Assembly (NCBI RefSeq): GCF_937884665.1 | Contig: NZ_CAKZYF010000125.1 | Coordinates: forward strand, 1 to 35,416 | Length of the DNA stretch: 35,416 nt | Origin: an uncultured Allomuricauda sp. | Lineage (GTDB): Bacteria; Bacteroidota; Bacteroidia; Flavobacteriales; Flavobacteriaceae | Direction: 5' to 3' | In this document: piece by piece, positions 16,868 through 25,433 of the stretch | Numbering within the stretch: the stretch's first letter is position 1 | How the letters are laid out: each line of letters starts with the position of its first letter | The notes under the pieces: generated by a model | Databases searched by the model: none | Told to the model about the DNA's origin: nothing | What the model saw: only the letters and a program-made list of their open reading frames with translations | Program-made: the position numbers and the translations under genes

Positions 16868-18352
16868 TTATGCCTTAGAAGTGAGCGATTTGAAGAAAAC
16901 AAATCCAAAACCTAGGAACAACATCAAATGAAAGGGAAACAGTCCGAAATCATTTAAGGGCACGGCACTGTACATACCAAATAGGAAATAAATCATTAAA
17001 GCGAACTCAATGACCATATTTGGGGAGAGTTTTTTTGCTAAGTATTTGTTGCCCTTCCAACTATCGGTGAGACTGTTGATATTGAATTTCGGAGTTCGAA
17101 CAAACTCGCTGCGTTTACCCATATGACCTTCTAAAACGGCAATGGAGTTGTGTAAAGAAAACCCTAAAGCGACAGAGAAAAAAGTAAAGAACAATTTAAT
17201 GTAGTCCACAAAATTATCAAAACTACTGCCTTGTATACTTTTATACGTGAACCAATAACAAATAAATAGGATAATTGTGCTTATGATAAAGAAACTGGTC
17301 ACTTGAAAGATCCAGCCCAAATGCCCATACGTGTTCTTGATGTACAACATGGGGATACTCAACAAAGCAACGATAAATACGCATAAGAACATGGAGCTGT
17401 TCAATAAGTGCATCACCCCATGAAATTTGGTTCGGAAGGGAATATTTTTAGCGGTAATGACACTCCATACCGTTTTTCGGAAATTTTCCGCACCACCTTT
17501 GTTCCAACGGAATTGTTGGGAACGCGCAGCGCTGATGACCACGGGAAGCTCTGCTGGAGTTTCAACATCTTCCAAATATTTGAACTTCCAATTTTTTAGT
17601 TGTGCTCTGTAGCTCAAATCTAAATCTTCGGTCAGGGTATCACCTTCCCTATTACCGGCATCCAGAATGCACTCTTTTCGCCAAATACCGGCGGTACCAT
17701 TAAAATTGATGAAATGTCCTTTGGAATTTCTACCCACTTGCTCCAAGGTAAAGTGGGCATCCAGAGCAAATGCTTGGATTCTTGTCAGTGTAGAATAATC
17801 CCGATTAATATGCCCCCATCGCGTTTGGACCACGCCAATTTCCTCATCCTTAAAATAGGGGACCGTTTTCTTTAGCCAATCACTTTCCGGGAGGAAATCT
17901 GCATCAAAAATGGCAACATATTCTCCTTTTGCAATTTCCAGGCCCTCTTTTAAAGCCCCTGCTTTAAAACCTTGGCGGTTCTCCCTTCGTATGTGGTGTA
18001 TGTCCAGACCAGACCGTTGAAGCGACTCTATTTGCTTGGCAGTGTCCTGAACGGAAGCATCCGTGGAATCATCCAAAACCTGTATTTCCAATTTACTTTT
18101 GGGGTATTCTATTTTCGCAATATTGTCCAAAAGGCGTTCCATAACGTACTCCTCATTGTAGATGGGAAGTTGTATGGTGACAAACGGAATTTCCTTGGGG
18201 TCCAGCAGGTTGAACTTCGGCGCTTCATCATTTTGTCTCTTTTGGGTCAAGTAATTTATCAAGAGATTCAACTGGGAGAGGCTGTAGAAAAAAATCAATA
18301 TCAGCGCTGTACTGTAAATGGCAATGATGATGAAAGCAATTGTTAGTCCCAT
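16868..18352 (-). CDS. Processive GT2 glycosyltransferase, CslA/cellulose-synthase-like
   Basis: A 494-residue inner-membrane GT2 enzyme. One N-terminal helix (1-30), a cytosolic GT-A domain and about four C-terminal helices. All motifs of processive synthases are present: LDDSTD (Asp94/95), DAD (150-152), TED (241-243) and QQFRW (279-283). The short form without a PilZ domain resembles CslA-type mannan/glucomannan synthases and bacterial glycolipid synthases. It is the last gene of a six-frame-tight minus operon, sharing one base (TAATG) with the DPM-like gene upstream. Product is unknown; a beta-linked polymer or a glycolipid are both possible. Confidence 0.85.
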   Translation of the reverse strand: MGLTIAFIIIAIYSTALILIFFYSLSQLNLLINYLTQKRQNDEAPKFNLLDPKEIPFVTIQLPIYNEEYVMERLLDNIAKIEYPKSKLEIQVLDDSTDASVQDTAKQIESLQRSGLDIHHIRRENRQGFKAGALKEGLEIAKGEYVAIFDADFLPESDWLKKTVPYFKDEEIGVVQTRWGHINRDYSTLTRIQAFALDAHFTLEQVGRNSKGHFINFNGTAGIWRKECILDAGNREGDTLTEDLDLSYRAQLKNWKFKYLEDVETPAELPVVISAARSQQFRWNKGGAENFRKTVWSVITAKNIPFRTKFHGVMHLLNSSMFLCVFIVALLSIPMLYIKNTYGHLGWIFQVTSFFIISTIILFICYWFTYKSIQGSSFDNFVDYIKLFFTFFSVALGFSLHNSIAVLEGHMGKRSEFVRTPKFNINSLTDSWKGNKYLAKKLSPNMVIEFALMIYFLFGMYSAVPLNDFGLFPFHLMLFLGFGFVFFKSLTSKA

Positions 18353-19041
18353 TATCTCAAACTGTATTTAAAGATCCAACCCAAAATTTTTATGCCAGCA
18401 AATATAGTACCTTTTACGGTTCCTGAAACTTTTGACACTCCAATTCTTTGTTTATAACGTACTGGTACTTCGATATATGACATTTTCTGCTTTAAAATTT
18501 TCAGTTGCATTTCCACGGTCCAGCCATAGGTCTTGTCCTGCATGTCCAATGCTTTGAGCTTTTCGTACTTAATGGCCCTAAATGGTCCTAAATCCGTAAA
18601 TTTTGCCCTGAAAAACAAGCGCATCAAGAAAGTGGCCAGTTGGTTGCCAAAAACCTGTTGTGGGGTCATGGAACCTGGTTCGCGAAGTGCTTTTTTTCGC
18701 GCACCGACCACAAAATCGATGTTTTTCTCCAGTATGGGGGCCACTATTTTATCCAGTTCCTCTGGATAATCTGAATAATCCCCGTCCATAAATACGATGA
18801 TATCCGGCTTTTTGGATTGTTGGTCCACATATTCCATACCTTTTAAACAGGCAAATCCATACCCTTTTCTACTTTCGGCAAGAACTGTGGCCCCTGACCG
18901 TTTTGCTTTTTTTGCAGTATCATCTTTAGAGCCATTATCTACAACGATGACCTCGGAAGCGGAGTTTGGGATTTCTGCAATGACCTGAGCAATGGAATCC
19001 CCTTCGTCAATGGCGGGGATGATCACCTTTATATCTGCCAT
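18352..19041 (-). CDS. GT2 glycosyltransferase, dolichol/polyprenyl-phosphate-sugar synthase-like
   Basis: A 229-residue soluble GT2 enzyme. It has VIIPAIDEGDSI at the N-terminus, VVDNGSKDDT (34-42) for nucleotide binding and MDGDYSDYP (85-93) with the DxD metal site (Asp86, Asp88). Family members move a sugar from a nucleotide donor to polyprenyl phosphate or a related lipid. The size lacks the extra membrane helices of ArnC-type enzymes. Its start immediately follows the stop of the MORN gene upstream on the same strand, and its stop overlaps the start of the CslA-like gene, so the two transferases are made together and may act in sequence. Confidence 0.85.
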   Translation of the reverse strand: MADIKVIIPAIDEGDSIAQVIAEIPNSASEVIVVDNGSKDDTAKKAKRSGATVLAESRKGYGFACLKGMEYVDQQSKKPDIIVFMDGDYSDYPEELDKIVAPILEKNIDFVVGARKKALREPGSMTPQQVFGNQLATFLMRLFFRAKFTDLGPFRAIKYEKLKALDMQDKTYGWTVEMQLKILKQKMSYIEVPVRYKQRIGVSKVSGTVKGTIFAGIKILGWIFKYSLR

Positions 19042-19515
19042 TTATTTTAAGTCGGAAAGTTTGTTTTCTTTCTTGAAGCTACGGAAATCATACCATTCCT
19101 TTATTTTTTTTCCGTTGCTATATTTCTGGGCTGATTTTAGCTTCTCATTTTTGTATTTGAGACAATACCCATTTTTGATTCCCTTTTGCAATTGGCATTT
19201 ATGGTTGATTTTTCCATTTTCATCATAAAACAACCACCACTTCACCATGTTTCCTTTTACATAATGGCCTTCCATATCAAGTTTTCCGTCTTTTGTATAA
19301 AAATACCAATATCCCACTTTCTGATTGTTCCTAAAATGACCTTGTTCCATGATTTTCCCGTTCGGAAAGTAAAATTTCCAAAAATTCTCTTTGGAACTTC
19401 CCTTTTTCCAGCCTTGAGCTTTAATCTGACCATTTTCATGATACTCGCGATGGTACTCTTTCTTTAGGGAAACAGGCGAAGCAAGAAAAACGAAAACCAG
19501 TAAAACCCGAATCAT
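19042..19515 (-). CDS. Exported MORN/YwqK-like repeat protein
   Basis: A 157-residue protein with a signal peptide (MIRVLLVFVFLASPVS). The mature part consists of about five repeats of 22-24 residues of the form Y-x-NG-x-h-x-x-x-G-x-h (HENGQIKAQG, FPNGKIMEQG, TKDGKLDMEG, DENGKINHKC, ...), the MORN-like beta-hairpin pattern seen in YwqK-family proteins. YwqK is annotated as an antitoxin in some genomes, but export and the absence of a toxin neighbour make that unlikely here. It is wedged between a polyferredoxin gene (1 bp away) and two glycosyltransferases; a scaffold or envelope role is inference. Confidence 0.75.
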   Translation of the reverse strand: MIRVLLVFVFLASPVSLKKEYHREYHENGQIKAQGWKKGSSKENFWKFYFPNGKIMEQGHFRNNQKVGYWYFYTKDGKLDMEGHYVKGNMVKWWLFYDENGKINHKCQLQKGIKNGYCLKYKNEKLKSAQKYSNGKKIKEWYDFRSFKKENKLSDLK

Positions 19516-19516
19516 T

Positions 19517-21151
19517 TTATTTTGAATTCACTAATTTCATTAAGTCGACATCGTTCCCCAACAGCACTTGATTGCTATCAATTCTACCTTTTAAAGGACC
19601 ATTTTCGAGTTTTAGAACTCCTCTGGGACATACGGCGGAACATATTCCGCAACCCACGCAACTGGAACGTACAATGTTCTCTCCTTTTTGTGCATAGGCA
19701 CGTACATCGATACCCATTTCGCAATAGGTAGAGCAATTCCCGCAAGAGATACATTGACCGCCATTTGTTGTAATCCGGAATTTGGAGAAAAGGCGTTGCT
19801 GGAAACCTAAAATAGCTGCCATTGGGCATCCAAAACGGCACCACGGACGATTTCCTAAAATAGGGTAGAATCCGGTTCCGATTACTCCCGAAAATATACT
19901 ACCGATCAAAAAGGAATAGGTTTTGCGAAGCGTACCGGATTTGAAAAGAAACACATGACCATCATTGCTGAAAAAATGAAAGGCAATCAAAGCCATGATA
20001 ATTATAAAGTACCCTATGGCACCAAATTTCGCATCTTTTTTGAACTCATCCCTTTTAAATAGCATCACCAATGCGAAGATGGTGGTCAGCAGTACGGCAA
20101 CCCCAATCAGAAATGTGGTTTTGGTAAGCCAATATTTACTAGAATCATTACCGAGATAAGAGTAGATTACCGCTGTGGTCATAAGGGTGACAAAGACAAC
20201 GACACTGTGGATGACCCAACGCTCAATCTTCCATGCTCGTAACGATTTATCGCTCAGCTGCCTAAAAGGGTCTCCCACGGTTTCAGCAAGTGCCCCACAA
20301 CCGCATACCCATGAACAGTACCATCGTTTACCATATTTGTAGGTGAGTATGGGCGATATAACAAAAATTAGGAGAATCGAGAAAATCAACATGGCAAAGC
20401 CGATGTTACCGGAACTTAAAAAGCCTTTAATGCGATAACTTTCAAAATTATAATAGTTCAATGGCCACATCAACTTAAGGTCCAGGTAAGGAATATTACC
20501 ACCGTCGACTACCTTATGCCCGTTCAAACGGGCCATGAATTCCGGAATCAAAAACGCGAAGGACAATTGAAAAAACATCACACTGAACGTTCTGATGCGC
20601 TCATACCGATTGTGGCGGTATTTCCAAAGAAATTTAATCCCAAAAGCCAGAATACCCACGGTGTAAAGCGTTCCATACACGAACCATTGGCTCGCTGGAT
20701 TACCACTTAATATACGGCTCAGGGGGTCGAACAAAGCTATTATTCCTTTGTTGTCCCCATCCTTTACCAATCCCAAATACTCCGGGTAGAAATAAAGGAC
20801 GATGTAAAAACCGGTAAGGGCAATGCCCACGATCCACCCCCAAAACCCAAGGCTTGAAACCGACTTGAACCAAACCCCGTCATTTTTAATGCCCGGATGT
20901 TTGTGCATATAGGCCTCCCAAGCAAACCAAACGGTGCCCGATACGATGCTCAACATGGCAACAGAAAACCAAAATGACTTGTTGGGGAAACTTAGGTTGA
21001 AAGCTGCCAACAAAACAATGGATAGGCCAAACATACCTATCAATACGGCCAATTTTTGTTTCCAACTCATGGTGACAGGGGGTTGGCCGGTAAGGGCCAT
21101 GCTCCTGTCGTAGGTAGGTGGGTTGTCCAGTTCAACGTCAATAGAATTCAT
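19517..21151 (-). CDS. NapH/NosR-like membrane polyferredoxin
   Basis: A 544-residue membrane protein with about nine helices and iron-sulfur sites. Two cytosolic membrane-adjacent cysteine motifs, CSWVCGC (279-285) and CRFGC (438-442), match the CxxxCP-type motifs of NapH/NosR/RdxA proteins, which pass electrons across the membrane. The C-terminus has two complete [4Fe-4S] ferredoxin motifs: CISCGNCSTYC (467-477) and CVGCGICSAVCP (498-509). NapH/NosR relatives draw electrons from quinol or flavin donors for periplasmic reductases. Here the FAD oxidoreductase 20 bp upstream is the likely partner. No periplasmic reductase of the usual kinds (NapA, NosZ) is in the window, so the acceptor is unknown. 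Confidence 0.8.
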   Translation of the reverse strand: MNSIDVELDNPPTYDRSMALTGQPPVTMSWKQKLAVLIGMFGLSIVLLAAFNLSFPNKSFWFSVAMLSIVSGTVWFAWEAYMHKHPGIKNDGVWFKSVSSLGFWGWIVGIALTGFYIVLYFYPEYLGLVKDGDNKGIIALFDPLSRILSGNPASQWFVYGTLYTVGILAFGIKFLWKYRHNRYERIRTFSVMFFQLSFAFLIPEFMARLNGHKVVDGGNIPYLDLKLMWPLNYYNFESYRIKGFLSSGNIGFAMLIFSILLIFVISPILTYKYGKRWYCSWVCGCGALAETVGDPFRQLSDKSLRAWKIERWVIHSVVVFVTLMTTAVIYSYLGNDSSKYWLTKTTFLIGVAVLLTTIFALVMLFKRDEFKKDAKFGAIGYFIIIMALIAFHFFSNDGHVFLFKSGTLRKTYSFLIGSIFSGVIGTGFYPILGNRPWCRFGCPMAAILGFQQRLFSKFRITTNGGQCISCGNCSTYCEMGIDVRAYAQKGENIVRSSCVGCGICSAVCPRGVLKLENGPLKGRIDSNQVLLGNDVDLMKLVNSK

Positions 21152-21171
21152 AATATTGGTATTGTTCGTGG

Positions 21172-22515
21172 TTAGACGAAAATTCTCTTCAAACTTTTCT
21201 TTTTGGGTCGAATTGATTTTCCGTTATCCAAATTGTATTTTGCCAGAATATCCTTTTCGTGATGTCTGTAGAATTCGGGATCAAAGTTGGCATCCGCTAG
21301 ATGCTCCATTATGTGGTCTACGTTGCGTTCTTCGGTAAGCCATCTATCAAATACTTCATGGCGCATGCGAATACCGAAGGTGTTGATACCCAAAAACTGT
21401 TCTGACTCCTTGTGGAAAGCAACGGTTATGCAGATGTTTTCTGAAGGATGCCTCCAATGAAAATGTGCTTCATAGTCTTTTCTTCCTCTTTTGGAAAACA
21501 CCCAGCCGTAGGTTTGGTACTCAATATCCAAAAACTTGGCCGAGTTGAACCAATGTCCTGGTTTATACTGTATTCTATTACCACAGATGGTCTGTGCCAC
21601 CGTTTCTCCCATCATTCTGCCGGTGTACCATACTGCCTCGATAGGTCTTCTGTTGCCAATGCCCTCATGCTGTTCGGCGCAATCACCGATCGCGTAAATA
21701 TCGGGGATATTGGTTTCCAAATATCGATTTACTTTAATACCTCTTCCCAATTCTATCCCAGAATCCTTTAAAAAATCTATGTTTGGGGATACCCCCGCAG
21801 TTAAGCCGACGAGGTCACACGCAATTTCCTCTCCAGTTTCTTCAACGATTATGGATTTTGCCCGTCCATTTTCATCCGGAACAATTGCTTTCAGATTGGT
21901 GCCCAATCGCAGGTCGATATGATGGTCTAAAATATGTTCACTTATCATGGCAGATTCGCCATCAGGAAGCACTCCGTTCCAAAAGCTTTTCTCTCGCACC
22001 AAAAAAGTGACAGGAATATCCCGGGTGCGTAACATCTCCGCCATTTCAATCCCAATTAGTCCACCCCCGACGATGACCGCTCTTTTGCACACATTCTTAT
22101 TTGGGGCATTTATTTCCATTAGGTCCAAATCCTGTTTCGAATACAATCCCTGAACCCCAGGCAAATCCTGACCGGGCCATCCAAATTTATTGGGTTTGGA
22201 CCCAGTGGCCAAAATGAGTTTGTCATAGGCCAAGATTTCGGAACCGTCAAGTATGAGTTCTTTTTTGGACGTATCTACTTTGGATACGTAGGCTTTCACT
22301 AGTTCAATCCTGTTCTTTTTCCAAAACCAATTCTCGTACGGTTGGGTATGTTCAAACTTCATATGGCCCATGTAGACGTACATCAAGGCGGTTCTGGAGA
22401 AGAAATAATCGGTTTCCGCGGAAACTATAATGATTCTTTTGTCAGAAAGTTTCCGGATGTGTCTTGCGGCAGAAACACCGGCAATGCCATTACCTATGAT
22501 GACTATGGTATCCAT
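21172..22515 (-). CDS. NAD(P)/FAD-dependent pyridine-nucleotide disulfide oxidoreductase-type protein
   Basis: A 447-residue flavoprotein. The N-terminal FAD motif is IIGNGIAGVSAARHIRK (6-22), LATGSKP lies at 102-108, the NAD(P) motif VGGGLIGIEMAEML at 149-162 and the flavin contact YAIGDCAE at 274-281. There is no CxxxxC redox pair, so it is of the NirB/ferredoxin-reductase/NADH-oxidase type rather than a dithiol reductase. About 130 C-terminal residues after the fold are Trp/His-rich, and I do not recognise them. Start at the ATG of MDTIVIIGNG. First gene of the minus operon, divergent from the DUF547 gene and 20 bp from the polyferredoxin gene it probably feeds. Confidence 0.85.
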   Translation of the reverse strand: MDTIVIIGNGIAGVSAARHIRKLSDKRIIIVSAETDYFFSRTALMYVYMGHMKFEHTQPYENWFWKKNRIELVKAYVSKVDTSKKELILDGSEILAYDKLILATGSKPNKFGWPGQDLPGVQGLYSKQDLDLMEINAPNKNVCKRAVIVGGGLIGIEMAEMLRTRDIPVTFLVREKSFWNGVLPDGESAMISEHILDHHIDLRLGTNLKAIVPDENGRAKSIIVEETGEEIACDLVGLTAGVSPNIDFLKDSGIELGRGIKVNRYLETNIPDIYAIGDCAEQHEGIGNRRPIEAVWYTGRMMGETVAQTICGNRIQYKPGHWFNSAKFLDIEYQTYGWVFSKRGRKDYEAHFHWRHPSENICITVAFHKESEQFLGINTFGIRMRHEVFDRWLTEERNVDHIMEHLADANFDPEFYRHHEKDILAKYNLDNGKSIRPKKKSLKRIFV

Positions 22516-22658
22516 TTCACAATTCTTGGTTAGGGAATGTGTCGTTACTAAATATAAGAACTTATCATATACCATTTATTTAGAAAGATTATAAATTCCA
22601 TTAAAGAAATTTATGGGGTTTGACGTAAAACCTATGAACTAATGAATTGATTATTAAA

Positions 22659-22687
22659 ATCTTAAATTAATCTTAAAAGTTTAACAT
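22659..22687 (+). promoter_or_regulatory. 11-bp-spaced direct repeats in the divergent promoter region (PhoB/OmpR-style operator candidate)
   Basis: ATCTTAA-atta-ATCTTAA-aagt-TTAACAT: two identical 7-mers and a third weaker one, each separated by four bases, so one repeat per helical turn. That is the 7+4 layout of PhoB/OmpR-family sites, although the bases differ from the enterobacterial Pho box. It lies between the FAD oxidoreductase and DUF547 starts, about 63 bases before the latter. The binding protein is unknown. Confidence 0.35.
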
Positions 22688-22749
22688 TCCTGTATGGTGG
22701 GAATTAAGGTGCCGACAGAAACAGCAGTTTTAATTAAGGAAAACCATAC

Positions 22750-23475
22750 ATGATGAAAGCACATAAAACACTGATCACTCTCTTTATCTTGACTTTTTTC
22801 CATTTGGGATTTGGTCAGGAGACCGAAGATTTTTTTAAGAAAGCAGAGACCTTCTTTTCCACTTATGTATCAGATGGAAGGGTAGCCTATGATGCCATTC
22901 AATCTAACCCTGCCTTGTTGGATGAGCTCTTGGAACTGGCCAGGTCTATACGTGTGTCCCAAAACGATACAAAAACCTACCAGGCTTTTTGGATCAATGG
23001 ATACAACCTATCGGTAATCAAGGGAATCGTTGAGAATTACCCCATTAAATCCCCATTGGATAAAGCCGGTTTCTTCGATAAGAAAACCTATGATATTGGC
23101 GGAACAAACACCACCTTGAACGATATCGAGAATAAACTACTGCGTGCGGTATTTCCGAAAGAATCCCGTTTCCATTTTGTCCTGGTATGCGCAGGTCTGG
23201 GATGTCCGCCAATAATTGATTCAGCCTATGTTCCGGCCAAGTTGGAAATGCAGTTACAGCAACAGACGGAGTTGGCCCTGAACAATCCCAATTTTATACA
23301 GGTGAAAGGTAAAAAAGTAAACCTTTCCCAGATTTTTGAATGGTACACCCAAGACTTCACCCAAGGTGGTAAAAGTTTAATTGAATACGTGAACCAATAT
23401 CGCACTGAAAAGCTGGACCCAAAATCAAAAGTGGGCTACTACAGTTACGATTGGGCCTTGAATGAAACCAAATAA
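22750..23475 (+). CDS. Exported DUF547 protein
   Basis: A 241-residue DUF547 protein with a signal peptide ending near FGQ (residue 23). Family motifs: WINGYNL (81-87), the ..LNDIENKLLR segment near 123-132, HFVLVCAGLGCPP (142-154) with His142 and Cys147/Cys152, IFEWYTQDF, and a C-terminal YSYDWALNE. DUF547 has a papain-like fold and an unsettled function. Where most members, including the paralogue at 29243-30007, have E-H (residues 143-144 there), this one has E-N (127-128), so one commonly conserved residue is changed. It starts the plus-strand set, and is divergent from the FAD oxidoreductase. Either of two adjacent ATGs may be the start. Confidence 0.85.
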   Translation: MMKAHKTLITLFILTFFHLGFGQETEDFFKKAETFFSTYVSDGRVAYDAIQSNPALLDELLELARSIRVSQNDTKTYQAFWINGYNLSVIKGIVENYPIKSPLDKAGFFDKKTYDIGGTNTTLNDIENKLLRAVFPKESRFHFVLVCAGLGCPPIIDSAYVPAKLEMQLQQQTELALNNPNFIQVKGKKVNLSQIFEWYTQDFTQGGKSLIEYVNQYRTEKLDPKSKVGYYSYDWALNETK

Positions 23476-23500
23476 AGAATTTAAAAGCTAGTCAACAATT

Positions 23501-24379
23501 ATGAAAACGACACTAAAAAATACGATTTGCTCTATTTTGCTTCTTTTTGTAGCAACCCTGATTTCTGCTCAAGATACTGACCAACAAGGGAGCAATATTC
23601 AGAACCTTACACCATCCAAACTTATTGGAAAAGGACAATGGGACATAAAATGGTTCAATAATATTTACACAGAAACTGAAGATACCTTTAACGGCGATAT
23701 TCCCAGGAACACCTTTTTTACTTCTACCCTTGATGTTTTTACAGGGGTGGGCGAAAATCGAAGGGTAAATCTTGGCGTTCTTTTGGAATTTAGGTCAAAT
23801 ACCATAGGAGGCCGCGGAGTCTTTGATTTTTTATCCTTTGATGGGGAAGAAGGAACTGCCAGATCGGGTTTCACCTCGTTCGCACCGGCAATAAAATTTA
23901 CCCCTTTTGCCAACGTTAACAATTTCTCGGTTCAAAGCGCATTTTTTATTCCTTTGGTGGACAATGAAACGGAAAACAATGTCTTTTTAGATCAAAATGG
24001 GTTTACTTGGCAAAATCGGTTTTTCTACGACTATTCATTTGCTCAAGGCAAATGGCAGTTGTTCACGGAATTGAACACCGAATTCAACTTCGGCAATGCA
24101 GAGGACAGTTTTGCCAATAATAGTATCCGCTTGATACCAGGAGCCTTTCTAAGTTACTTTCCCAGCTCTAAATTCACGGTTTTGGGTCTTTTGCAACACA
24201 TTCAATTGGTAGATATTGGGGGTACTGAGTTTTCGCAAGACCTAACGGCCTATGGGGGTGGTGTAAAGTATCAATTGACCAAGGAATTGAACATTGAAGG
24301 ATTGTACACCAACTTTTTCAGGGGGAACGATACAGGACTGGGACAAACTTTTAACATAGGTTTACGAGCAGTTTTCTAG
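23501..24379 (+). CDS. Outer-membrane beta-barrel protein, family unknown
   Basis: A 292-residue protein with a signal peptide ending near ISAQ (residue 24). The mature part alternates hydrophobic and polar residues in many strands (WDIKWFNNIYTET, RNTFFTSTLDVFTG, WQLFTELNTEFNFG, FTVLGLLQHIQLV) and ends in ..GLRAVF, a terminal aromatic as expected for assembly by BamA. It lies 25 bp after the DUF547 gene and 49 bp before a lipoprotein gene. I cannot name a substrate; structural role or porin-like transport are both possible. Confidence 0.65.
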   Translation: MKTTLKNTICSILLLFVATLISAQDTDQQGSNIQNLTPSKLIGKGQWDIKWFNNIYTETEDTFNGDIPRNTFFTSTLDVFTGVGENRRVNLGVLLEFRSNTIGGRGVFDFLSFDGEEGTARSGFTSFAPAIKFTPFANVNNFSVQSAFFIPLVDNETENNVFLDQNGFTWQNRFFYDYSFAQGKWQLFTELNTEFNFGNAEDSFANNSIRLIPGAFLSYFPSSKFTVLGLLQHIQLVDIGGTEFSQDLTAYGGGVKYQLTKELNIEGLYTNFFRGNDTGLGQTFNIGLRAVF

Positions 24380-24428
24380 CCTAAACGAGGCATAAAAGTC
24401 TAAATTAGAAGTCTTAATCAATCAAACT

Positions 24429-25433
24429 ATGAAGAAATTAGGACTTCTTTTTTTGTGTTTGCTCCAGTTTTCCTGCAACAGCCAAAAAAAAGAAAAAATT
24501 AATGGGGTCAGTTTTGTAGGGTCACGGGAAAAAGTCGACCAAAACCATATAGACCCTGTTTTACAAGTTAATGCCAACTATGCTGCGGTGATGCCCTTTG
24601 GCTTTTCCAGAAGTCTGAGCTCCCCCAAAATCATTTTTGACACGGATAGACAATGGTATGGAGAGACAAAAAAAGGGGCGAAACAGTATATCGAAATGTT
24701 ACAAAGTAACAATATCAAGGTTATGGTGAAACCCCAAATCTGGATTTGGAGGGGCGAGTTTACAGGAGATATGCAAATGCAATCTGATGAAGACTGGAAA
24801 ACCCTGGAGAGTTCCTATGAAGATTTTATCCTGACCTATGCGGAACTAGCCCAGGAAACCAAGGCGGAAATCCTATGTATCGGCACAGAACTGGAAGAAT
24901 TTGTAAAGAATCGCCCAGGGTTCTGGCAAAGGCTTATTGTGAAAATTAAAAAGATTTACACGGGCAAGCTGACCTACGCGGCAAACTGGGACGAATACTC
25001 CAGGACACCGTTTTGGAGCGAACTGGATTTTATTGGGGTAGATGCCTATTTTCCACTATCTGAAGAGAGATATCCCAGTTTGGAGGAACTTAAGTCCGGA
25101 TGGCAGCCTTGGAAGGACAAACTCGCCGCGCTGTCCCTTAAAATGGATAAGCCGGTACTTTTTACCGAATTTGGCTACCGAAGTATGGACTACACTGCAA
25201 AAAAACCTTGGTTGGTGGATCGTAATGAAATGGATGTTAACCTAAAGGCCCAAGCCGATGCCACCCAGGCCCTGTTTGATGAATTTTGGAAAGAGACTTG
25301 GTTCGCCGGGGGTTTTATCTGGAAATGGTTCATACATCACGATAGGTCCGGCGGACCGGAAGACAATCGGTTTACGCCGCAGAACAAACCAGCCGAAAGG
25401 ACCATACGAGACTTTTATACCAAAAGCCGATGA
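24429..25433 (+). CDS. GH113-like glycoside hydrolase lipoprotein
   Basis: A 334-residue lipoprotein (lipobox LQFSC, Cys16). The TIM-barrel pattern resembles GH113 beta-mannanases: WIWRGEF (105-111) in the mid barrel, ILCIGTELEEF with the acid/base candidate Glu154, FIGVDAYFPL (201-210), and VLFTEFGY with the nucleophile candidate Glu247, then FIWKWF near the C-terminus. It is a single-domain enzyme without binding modules. A beta-mannoside or related glycan is the likely substrate. Its gene follows an outer-membrane protein and overlaps the next lipoprotein gene by 4 bp (ATGA). It may trim the product of the nearby processive transferase; that link is inference. Confidence 0.75.
   Translation: MKKLGLLFLCLLQFSCNSQKKEKINGVSFVGSREKVDQNHIDPVLQVNANYAAVMPFGFSRSLSSPKIIFDTDRQWYGETKKGAKQYIEMLQSNNIKVMVKPQIWIWRGEFTGDMQMQSDEDWKTLESSYEDFILTYAELAQETKAEILCIGTELEEFVKNRPGFWQRLIVKIKKIYTGKLTYAANWDEYSRTPFWSELDFIGVDAYFPLSEERYPSLEELKSGWQPWKDKLAALSLKMDKPVLFTEFGYRSMDYTAKKPWLVDRNEMDVNLKAQADATQALFDEFWKETWFAGGFIWKWFIHHDRSGGPEDNRFTPQNKPAERTIRDFYTKSR

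Noticed and set aside
16708..16908. N-terminal extension of the YafY regulator
   Set aside because: It overlaps the glycosyltransferase gene and has no family likeness.
19042..19515. YwqK/MORN gene as an antitoxin
   Set aside because: It has an export signal, and neighbours are metabolic; no toxin gene is near.
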